This document shows positions 1-5,616 of a DNA stretch of 8,500 nucleotides, one piece after another (position 1 is the stretch's first letter; each line of letters starts with the position of its first letter). The notes below the pieces were generated by a model. The model was not told where the DNA came from. It saw only the letters and a list, made by a program, of their open reading frames with translations, and ran no database searches. The stretch is from contig CANBDB010000064.1 of the NCBI GenBank assembly GCA_947367285.1, positions 1 through 8,500 on the forward strand. The letters are read 5' to 3'. The translations under genes and the position numbers were made by a program. The stretch comes from an uncultured Clostridia bacterium (GTDB lineage: Bacteria > Bacillota > Clostridia > Oscillospirales > CAG-272).

Positions 1-1
1 G

Positions 2-7
2 TATAAT
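2..7 (+). promoter_or_regulatory. Possible -10 element for rsmE
   Basis: A perfect TATAAT lies 28 bases before the rsmE start codon, which would place transcription start near base 13-14 and leave a short leader containing the AGGAG site. The -35 region would lie outside the window, so the promoter cannot be confirmed. A second TATAAT at 16-21 would start transcription inside the ribosome binding site and is less likely. Such AT-rich sequence produces this motif easily by chance. Confidence 0.4.
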
Positions 8-35
8 GTATATATTATAATAATTAGGAGAAATT

Positions 36-782
36 ATGCCAAAATTTTTTGTTAGTAAGAATCAAATAGATGGTGAATTCATTAATATAACCGGTGAAGA
101 TGCACATCACATCTCCCGCTCGCTTCGTATGGCTACAGGCGAAAGAATTGTTGTATCGGATGGCGAGGGAATGGATTATGATTGTCTTTTAGAACAATTC
201 AATCCCGCTACTGTTGTTGCGCGTATAATTAGCAGCAAAGTTGCTGATGCTGAAATGCCTGTTCGCGTGCATCTATTTTCAGCGCTCCCAAAAGGAGAAA
301 AACTCGATTTAATTATTCAAAAATCGGTTGAGTGCGGTGTTTTTGATATCACTCCTTTTGAAAGCGAAAGATGCGTGGTTAAAGTGAAGGCTGATGCCGA
401 AGAACGTAAAACTGAACGCAGAAATAAAATAGCGATTGAAGCAGCCAAGCAGTGCGGCAGAAGTATCATACCCAAAGTAAATTCAACTATTAGTTTTCAA
501 GATATGATTATCAGTGCGAGCAAATCAAATCTTGTATTGTTTTGCTATGAGGGTGAGGGTACATTACCACTTGGAGCTGTATGTAGAAAAGCGAAAAGTG
601 AATATAAGATAGATGATATTGCTATTATCATAGGAAGCGAAGGTGGTTTTTCTCCACTTGAAGCAGAGAAGTGTAAGGATGCAGATTTTAGCATGATTGG
701 ACTTGGAAAACGAATTCTTCGCGCCGAAACTGCCGCTATAGCTGCGCTTTCCTGCCTTGTTTATGAATTTGAATTGACATAA
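36..782 (+). CDS. rsmE: 16S rRNA (uracil-1498-N3)-methyltransferase RsmE
   Basis: RsmE-family enzymes transfer a methyl group from SAM to N3 of U1498 of 16S rRNA, in the decoding region of the 30S subunit in the cytoplasm. The 248-residue length is usual for the family. The N-terminal PUA-like part (about 1-70) has the typical HHISRSLRM stretch at residues 24-32. A SPOUT domain follows: KGEKLDLIIQKSVECGV (86-102), EAAKQCGR (135-142), and the C-terminal knot that binds SAM, with IIIGSEGGFS (197-206) and GLGKRILRAETA (222-233). The usual GPEGG reads GSEGG here, which I take as tolerated variation. AGGAG at 26-30, five bases before the ATG, supports the start. In many Firmicutes rsmE follows prmA, but the upstream gene is outside the window. 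No terminator is obvious after the stop codon. Identity is nearly certain from the motifs. Confidence 0.95.
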   Translation: MPKFFVSKNQIDGEFINITGEDAHHISRSLRMATGERIVVSDGEGMDYDCLLEQFNPATVVARIISSKVADAEMPVRVHLFSALPKGEKLDLIIQKSVECGVFDITPFESERCVVKVKADAEERKTERRNKIAIEAAKQCGRSIIPKVNSTISFQDMIISASKSNLVLFCYEGEGTLPLGAVCRKAKSEYKIDDIAIIIGSEGGFSPLEAEKCKDADFSMIGLGKRILRAETAAIAALSCLVYEFELT

Positions 783-859
783 AATGTAAGTTATAGTGAT
801 TTATTGCTCAAAAAGCACAAAAAAATTAAAAAGATTTAGAGAAAATATCAAAATACCTA

Positions 860-888
860 TTGAAAAATAACAAAAAATGTAGTATGAT
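860..888 (+). promoter_or_regulatory. Sigma-A type promoter of the PucR-family regulator
   Basis: TTGAAA (860-865) and TATGAT (883-888) each match the housekeeping consensus in five of six positions and are separated by exactly 17 bases. Transcription would start near 895, giving a leader of about 45 bases before the ATG at 940. The rest of the 157-base gap after rsmE is A-rich. It has a TTGACA at 774-779 with no matching -10, and only a weak 4-bp hairpin near 804-816. The regulator therefore probably has its own promoter. Confidence 0.7.
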
Positions 889-939
889 ATAGTATAGTAT
901 GTACAAAACATTATAACTAACGAATGAGAGGTTATTTTT

Positions 940-2025
940 ATGGCTAATAGATTATTTCAGGGTGTAGTGCATCAAATGAGAGATGCGGTTGACCGCGTTA
1001 TTGGTGTAGTTGACGAGAACGGTGTTGTAGTTGCTTGCTCTGAACTTACTAAGATTGGCGAAGTTAGACAGGGAGTTCAAGAAGAGATTTCTTATTCTAA
1101 TAAGGCATTTACTTTGCTTGGCAATACATATAGTCCTATTACAGCAGGAACCAAGTCCGAGTATTACGTTTTCGTTGAAGGCGAAGACAAAATGGCGGAA
1201 AAAATTGCTAAGATACTTGTTGTTTCCTTTGCAAATATCAAGAATCTTTATGATGAAAAATATGATAAGGGATCCTTTATCAAAAATATCATTCTTGATA
1301 ATATCCTTCCCAGTGACATCTATATCAAGAGCAAGGAGCTTCATTTTAACACTGAAGAAGTTCGCATCGTATTCCTTGTTAAATTCTACGGAAGAACTGA
1401 AATGATGCCTTACGAAATGCTTCAAAATATGTTCCCTGACAAGACTAAGGACTATGTTATCAGCATTGGCGAGCAGGACGTTGTTCTTGTTAAGGATATT
1501 AAGCCCGGTACTGAACGCCGTGAAATCGAAAAGATGGCAGCCGGAATTGTTAATACTCTCAATAACGAATATTATGCAAAAGTAGCTATTGGTATTTCTA
1601 CCGTAGTTGACAACATTAAGGATCTCGCTAGAGCTTATAAGGAAGCTCAGGTGGCTCTTGATGTTGGAAAGGTATTCGAAACCGAAAAGAACATCATCAG
1701 CTACGAAAACCTTGGCATAGGAAGACTTATTTATCAGCTTCCTACTACAATGTGTGAAATGTTCCTTCAGGAAGTTTTCAAGAAGGGAAGTCTTGACTCT
1801 CTCGACAAGGAAACACTCATGACAATTCAGTGTTTCTTTGAGAACAACCTTAACGTTTCTGAAACGTCTAGAAAGCTTTTCGTACATAGAAACACCTTGG
1901 TTTACAGACTTGAAAAGATCCGCAAGCTTACAGGTCTTGATTTGAGAGAATTTGAGCATGCAATCACATTCAAGGTTGCTCTTATGGTTCAAAAATACCT
2001 CAAGTCCATATCTGCAAAATATTAA
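940..2025 (+). CDS. PucR/CdaR-family transcriptional regulator
   Basis: This is a 361-residue cytoplasmic DNA-binding regulator. The C-terminal region (about 290-350) is the PucR helix-turn-helix domain: LNVSETSRKLFVHRNTLVYR (304-323), then EKIRKLTGLDL, matching the family signature HRNTL-YRL-KI---TG-DL. The central part ending near 245 (YAKVAIGIS at 212-220, then LARAYKEAQVAL at 229-240) resembles the GGDEF-like domain usually placed before this helix-turn-helix. The N-terminus (about 1-100, with VIGVVDENGVVVACSE at 20-35) resembles a PAS or diacid-recognition sensor, but less clearly. Known relatives include PucR (purine catabolism), CdaR (sugar diacids) and AdeR. No catabolic gene lies nearby, so the ligand and targets are unknown. 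GAGAGG at 926-931 precedes the ATG by eight bases. The gene uses almost no TTA, CTA or TCA codons, which leaves a long open frame on the opposite strand that is only a shadow. Confidence 0.85.
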   Translation: MANRLFQGVVHQMRDAVDRVIGVVDENGVVVACSELTKIGEVRQGVQEEISYSNKAFTLLGNTYSPITAGTKSEYYVFVEGEDKMAEKIAKILVVSFANIKNLYDEKYDKGSFIKNIILDNILPSDIYIKSKELHFNTEEVRIVFLVKFYGRTEMMPYEMLQNMFPDKTKDYVISIGEQDVVLVKDIKPGTERREIEKMAAGIVNTLNNEYYAKVAIGISTVVDNIKDLARAYKEAQVALDVGKVFETEKNIISYENLGIGRLIYQLPTTMCEMFLQEVFKKGSLDSLDKETLMTIQCFFENNLNVSETSRKLFVHRNTLVYRLEKIRKLTGLDLREFEHAITFKVALMVQKYLKSISAKY

Positions 2026-2041
2026 TCTGTATCTATGAATT

Positions 2042-2074
2042 TAAGCGAAACGGAAGTGCGTTCTGTTTCGCTTA
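2042..2074 (+). terminator. Strong intergenic hairpin, possible terminator without T-tract
   Basis: Bases 2042-2055 pair with 2061-2074 over 14 positions, with a single G-U wobble (2052 with 2064) and a five-base loop, GTGCG. It starts 16 bases after the regulator's stop codon and ends 48 bases before the protease start. The bases that follow (GTCCATTAATAT) are not a T-run, and the reverse strand has none either. It is therefore not a textbook intrinsic terminator. It could be a weak terminator, an RNA stability element or a partial read-through point into the protease gene. Confidence 0.5.
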
Positions 2075-2122
2075 GTCCATTAATATAGCATTAATTCAAA
2101 TTATGACGAAAGGGAGAATAAT

Positions 2123-3514
2123 ATGAAAAATAAGATATTATTATCAATATTAGCACTACTTTTGTTAGTTGCTATGATAGCTTCTTTTACCTCGTGCTTC
2201 CGTTGGAATATTGTCGACAAAACGACAACTGACAGCGGTAACAATATTACCAATCCTGACGAAACTACGAGAGATCCTATAGACTATACAGATACTTTTT
2301 TCCTCGTTGATTATCTCTTCAAGCATATGTCAATTTTCGACATTGACTATGAAACGGCTATGCTTTCCGCAATTCGAGCTTACGTTGAGGCAACAGGCGA
2401 TAAGTACGCAATGTTCTATACTCCCGAGGAGCTTGACGCGCTCTTTACAGAGAATAACGGCGATCTTTACGGAATCGGAGTACAGGTAATTTTCGATTAT
2501 GACGAGCATTGTATGGAGGTTGTCCTTATTATGCCCGATTCTCCCGCTCAAATCCAGCTTCAAATTGGAGATAAGGTTACTCACGTTATCGTTGAAGGCG
2601 AGAAAATCAGTCTTGCCGACGTTGTAGAAGCAAATAAGGCAAAGATCAGAAAGATCTATCCCAACTATACCGAGGAAGAGATTAACATTGCCGCAGGAAA
2701 CGAAACTATGGACTATGCGGTATCAAATCTCAAAGGCCCTGAGGGCACTAAGGCTAACTTTACTGTTTTGAGAGACGGTGTTTCCACCGACTATAGCATT
2801 ACAAGAGCTAAGGTTAAAACCGTTTCCGTTACTTGTAAAAAATCTATTAAGGATCCTACCGTAGGAATTGTATCAATTCAGCAGTTCGATATGACAACCC
2901 CCGTACAATTTAAGGAATGTATGGATAAGCTCATAGCTGAGGGTTGTGACAAGTTCGTGTTTGACGTAAGAAATAACCCCGGCGGAGATCTTGCATCCCT
3001 TGTTGCAGTTATGAGTACAATGCTCAATAGTGGTGACGTAATTCTTTCAACAAAGGATACTTCGGGCAAAACTGAGGTAACTAAGGTAAAAACAGTAAAC
3101 TATTCTTTGAATAGCGGATACTCAACTTGCAATGTTACCGAGCAAGATATTGGTAAGTACCGTGGCTATGATTTCGTTGTTCTTGCAAATGAGAATTCAG
3201 CAAGTGCTGCGGAACTTTTCACATCAGTTCTTCGTGATCACGAACTTGCAACAATAGTTGGTACTAAAACCTATGGCAAGGGAAGTGTGCAAAGCATTTA
3301 CGATCTTAGTGTTCAGGGTGAAGGTTACTACGGTGGCCTTAAACTCACCACAAAGCTTTATTTCCCACCCTCCGGCGTTGGATATAATGGCTTAGGAATT
3401 GAGCCTCACTATGCGGTTGAGCTTGAAGGTGTTGCGGCAGAAACTCACTTCTACAAGCTCACTGAGGATATTGATAATCAGCTTCAAAAAGCTGTTTCAC
3501 TTTTAATTGATTAA
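2123..3514 (+). CDS. S41-family C-terminal processing peptidase, predicted lipoprotein
   Basis: A 463-residue serine protease of the CtpA/CtpB/Prc type. These enzymes act outside the membrane on C-terminal or misfolded segments of envelope proteins. Residues 1-25 form a signal peptide: Lys at 2 and 4, a hydrophobic stretch about 5-20, and FTSC ending at Cys25. This suggests a lipoprotein, although Phe at the -3 position is not ideal. A low-complexity Thr/Asp/Asn linker follows (about 30-55). The usual helical region comes next (about 58-110), then a PDZ domain (about 112-222) opened by YGIGV and closed by GPEGT and VLRDG. The protease core has DVRNNPGGDL (281-290), SASAAE (359-364) and TYGKGSVQ (383-390). 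By family spacing the catalytic residues are Ser361, Lys386 (25 residues on) and Gln390, all present, so it should be active. The PDZ domain appears about 25 residues longer than usual. AGGGAG at 2111-2116 supports the start. It may share a transcript with greA and lysS. The substrate is unknown. Confidence 0.9.
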   Translation: MKNKILLSILALLLLVAMIASFTSCFRWNIVDKTTTDSGNNITNPDETTRDPIDYTDTFFLVDYLFKHMSIFDIDYETAMLSAIRAYVEATGDKYAMFYTPEELDALFTENNGDLYGIGVQVIFDYDEHCMEVVLIMPDSPAQIQLQIGDKVTHVIVEGEKISLADVVEANKAKIRKIYPNYTEEEINIAAGNETMDYAVSNLKGPEGTKANFTVLRDGVSTDYSITRAKVKTVSVTCKKSIKDPTVGIVSIQQFDMTTPVQFKECMDKLIAEGCDKFVFDVRNNPGGDLASLVAVMSTMLNSGDVILSTKDTSGKTEVTKVKTVNYSLNSGYSTCNVTEQDIGKYRGYDFVVLANENSASAAELFTSVLRDHELATIVGTKTYGKGSVQSIYDLSVQGEGYYGGLKLTTKLYFPPSGVGYNGLGIEPHYAVELEGVAAETHFYKLTEDIDNQLQKAVSLLID

Positions 3515-3549
3515 GAAAATTATTTACTATATAGATTGGAGATTTATTT

Positions 3550-4032
3550 ATGGCAAAAGCAAAACAAATGTTGTATACAAAAGAGGGCTTTGAGGCTCTC
3601 GTGGCAGAGCTCAAGGAGCGCCAAACGGTAAAACGCGAAGAAATTAAGGAAGCAATTGCAACAGCTCGTTCTTTTGGTGACCTTTCCGAGAACTCCGAGT
3701 ATGATGCAGCAAGAAACGAGCAGGCGCAGAACGAATCCAGAATTCTCGAGCTCCAAGCACTCATTGATAACGCTCTTATTATCGACGAGACAAAAATTGA
3801 CTCCAGCGTTGTAAGCATTGGTTCTACAGTTAAGGTATTCGATACTGATCTTGATGAAGAGGTTGAATACAATATCGTAGGCTCTAATGAGGTTGATCCT
3901 TTTGCAGGTAAGATCTCCGATCAATCTCCTATTGGTCACGCACTCATGGGTAAGTCTGCAGGTGCTGAGGTACTTGTAAGCACACCTGCAGGAACCATTA
4001 CTATGAAGGTTCTTGAAGTTTCCAGAAAGTAA
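3550..4032 (+). CDS. greA: Transcription elongation factor GreA
   Basis: GreA enters the secondary channel of RNA polymerase and stimulates cleavage of the RNA 3' end in backtracked complexes, letting stalled transcription resume. The 160-residue length is standard. An N-terminal coiled coil (about 10-78) carries the tip motif GDLSENSEYDAARNEQ (43-58). Asp44 and Glu47 there correspond to the acidic pair that coordinates magnesium at the polymerase active site. The C-terminal FKBP-like domain has SPIGHALMGKSAGAEV, close to the family consensus. TTGGAG at 3536-3541, eight bases before the ATG, supports the start. The gene lies 35 bases after the protease and 17 bases before lysS. The greA-lysS pairing is common in Firmicutes and suggests co-transcription. 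Confidence 0.96.
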   Translation: MAKAKQMLYTKEGFEALVAELKERQTVKREEIKEAIATARSFGDLSENSEYDAARNEQAQNESRILELQALIDNALIIDETKIDSSVVSIGSTVKVFDTDLDEEVEYNIVGSNEVDPFAGKISDQSPIGHALMGKSAGAEVLVSTPAGTITMKVLEVSRK

Positions 4033-4049
4033 TTCAAACGGAGGTTCAA

Positions 4050-5561
4050 ATGACGGACGTTAACAACATTAATGAAAATATTATAGTTGATGAAGAAAAG
4101 GAGTTAAACTCCATTCTTCAAATTAGACGTGATAAGCTTGCTGCACTCAAGGAAAGCGGAAACGATCCCTTTGAGAAGGTAAAGTATGACTTTGACACAT
4201 ACAGTGTTGATATCAAAGATCGTTTTGATGAATACGAAGACAAGGACGTTAAGATCGCCGGTCGTATTATGAGTCGTCGTGATATGGGTAAGGCAAACTT
4301 TATCGACGTTATGGACGGCAAGGGAAGAATTCAGTGCTATATCCGTATCAATGATATTGGTGAAGAAGCTTTTGAACAGTACAAAAAGTGGGATATCGGT
4401 GATATTGTTGGCGTAAGCGGTAAAGCATTCAGAACAAGACGCGGCGAAATTTCCGTACACGTTTACGAAATTGAGCTTCTTGCAAAGAGCTTGCTTCCTC
4501 TCCCTGAGAAGTTCCACGGTCTTAAGGACACTGACCTTAGATACAGACAGAGATACGTTGACCTTATTATGAACCCTGAGGTTAAGGATACCTTCGTAAA
4601 GAGAAGTTTGATTCTTAAGTACATTAGAGAGTACCTTGATGGCAAGGGCTTCCTTGAGGTTGATACACCCATTCTCGTTCCCCTTGAGATCGGTGCTTCA
4701 GCTCGCCCATTCAAAACACACCACAATACTCTTGATATGGATATGTATCTTCGTATCGAAACAGAGCTTTATCTCAAGAGACTTATAGTGGGTGGTATGG
4801 ATAAGGTGTATGAAGTTGGACGTATCTTTAGAAACGAAGGTATGGATACAAAACATAACCCCGAGTTCACATCTATCGAGCTTTATCAGGCATTTACCGA
4901 CTATAAGGGTATGATGGATCTCGTTGAAGAGATGAACAAGATGCTTGCTGAGAAGGTTTGCGGTTCTACTCTCATTACTTATCAGGGCAAGGAAATTGAT
5001 ATGTCCAAGTGGGAACGTCTCACAATGGTTGAAGCTGTTAAGAAGTATGCAGGCGTTGACTATTATGATTGGAAGTCTGATGAGGATGCGCGCGCTTGTG
5101 CTAAGGAACATCACGTTGAAGTTCCTGCTAATGCAACAAAGGGTACAGTACTTGTTGAATTCTTTGATGCATATGTTGAAGAGCACCTCATTCAGCCCAC
5201 ATTTATCTATGATTATCCCGTAGAAAACAGCCCTCTTGCTAAGCGCAAGCCTGAAGATCCTGCATTTACTGAGAGATTTGAGTACTTTATTAATGCAACC
5301 GAGTTCGGTAATGCATTTAGTGAGCTTAACGATCCTATTGATCAGAAAGAACGTTTTGAAAAGCAGGTTGCTGCTAAAAAGAAGGAGGAGCCCAACTGCA
5401 ATGCTGAGGTTGATTACGATTACGTTACTGCACTTGAATACGGACTTGCTCCCACCGGTGGGCTTGGCTTCGGTGTTGACCGTCTTGTAATGCTTCTTAC
5501 AGACTCCGCATCAATCCGCGACGTTCTCTTGTTCCCAACAATGAAACCCCTCGCTGAATAA
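4050..5561 (+). CDS. lysS: Lysine--tRNA ligase, class II (LysRS)
   Basis: The enzyme activates lysine with ATP and charges tRNA-Lys in the cytoplasm. At 503 residues it has the normal bacterial length. The N-terminal OB-fold that binds the anticodon is seen at about 65-150 (VKIAGRIMSRRDMGKANFID). The class II catalytic domain follows. Motif 1 lies in FLEVDTPILVP. Next come ARPFKTHHNTLDMDMYLR and ELYLKRLIVGG. Motif 2 contains VGRIFRNEGMD, followed by TKHNPEFTSIELYQAF. Motif 3 is GLGFGVDRLVMLLT near the C-terminus, preceded by GLAPTG and followed by SIRDVLLFP. All expected key segments are present, so it should be active. GGAGG at 4040-4044, five bases before the ATG, is an excellent ribosome binding site. 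The stop codon is 11 bases before a strong terminator hairpin. TTA, CTA and TCA codons are largely avoided, as expected for a well-expressed gene, which explains the long antisense open frames here. Confidence 0.97.
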   Translation: MTDVNNINENIIVDEEKELNSILQIRRDKLAALKESGNDPFEKVKYDFDTYSVDIKDRFDEYEDKDVKIAGRIMSRRDMGKANFIDVMDGKGRIQCYIRINDIGEEAFEQYKKWDIGDIVGVSGKAFRTRRGEISVHVYEIELLAKSLLPLPEKFHGLKDTDLRYRQRYVDLIMNPEVKDTFVKRSLILKYIREYLDGKGFLEVDTPILVPLEIGASARPFKTHHNTLDMDMYLRIETELYLKRLIVGGMDKVYEVGRIFRNEGMDTKHNPEFTSIELYQAFTDYKGMMDLVEEMNKMLAEKVCGSTLITYQGKEIDMSKWERLTMVEAVKKYAGVDYYDWKSDEDARACAKEHHVEVPANATKGTVLVEFFDAYVEEHLIQPTFIYDYPVENSPLAKRKPEDPAFTERFEYFINATEFGNAFSELNDPIDQKERFEKQVAAKKKEEPNCNAEVDYDYVTALEYGLAPTGGLGFGVDRLVMLLTDSASIRDVLLFPTMKPLAE

Positions 5562-5572
5562 ATAAAAAATAT

Positions 5573-5604
5573 AGCCACTAAATCACGATTGTGATTTAGT
5601 GGCT
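5573..5604. terminator. Bidirectional Rho-independent terminator
   Basis: A perfect 14-bp inverted repeat (5573-5586 with 5591-5604) encloses a four-base loop, GATT. On the plus strand it is followed by TTTCTT. On the minus strand the stem is followed by ATATTTTTTATT. It lies between two convergent genes, 11 bases after the lysS stop and 12 bases before the end of the second MMPL gene. It can therefore stop transcription arriving from both sides. Confidence 0.93.
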
Positions 5605-5616
5605 TTTCTTATTGAA

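Noticed and set aside
774..802. Perfect TTGACA at the end of rsmE as a -35 box.
   Set aside because: At 17 bases spacing the -10 position reads TGATTT, a poor match, and the TATAGT nearby leaves only 12 bases of spacing. The promoter at 860-888 is far better.
804..816. Small hairpin TGCT-CAAAA-AGCA after rsmE as a terminator.
   Set aside because: The stem has only four pairs, and on the plus strand it is followed by an A-run, not a T-run.
952..1992. Long open frame of 346 codons on the minus strand across the whole regulator gene.
   Set aside because: It is codon-aligned with the plus-strand gene, so it stays open simply because the gene lacks in-frame TTA, CTA and TCA codons. Its product shows no recognisable domain, while the plus-strand product is a clear PucR-family protein with promoter and ribosome binding site.
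2058..2089. Possible protease promoter overlapping the hairpin (TTCTGT or GCGTTC with TATAGC or TAATAT).
   Set aside because: The -35 boxes match poorly, and AT-rich sequence gives such -10 boxes by chance.
3507..3535. Possible promoter before greA: TTGATT, 17 bases, TATAGA.
   Set aside because: Both boxes match only four of six positions, and transcription would start after the ribosome binding site at 3536-3541. Co-transcription with the protease is simpler.
4698..5186. Open frame of 162 codons on the minus strand inside lysS.
   Set aside because: It is also codon-aligned with lysS and is explained by the same avoidance of TTA, CTA and TCA codons. The product has no recognisable features.
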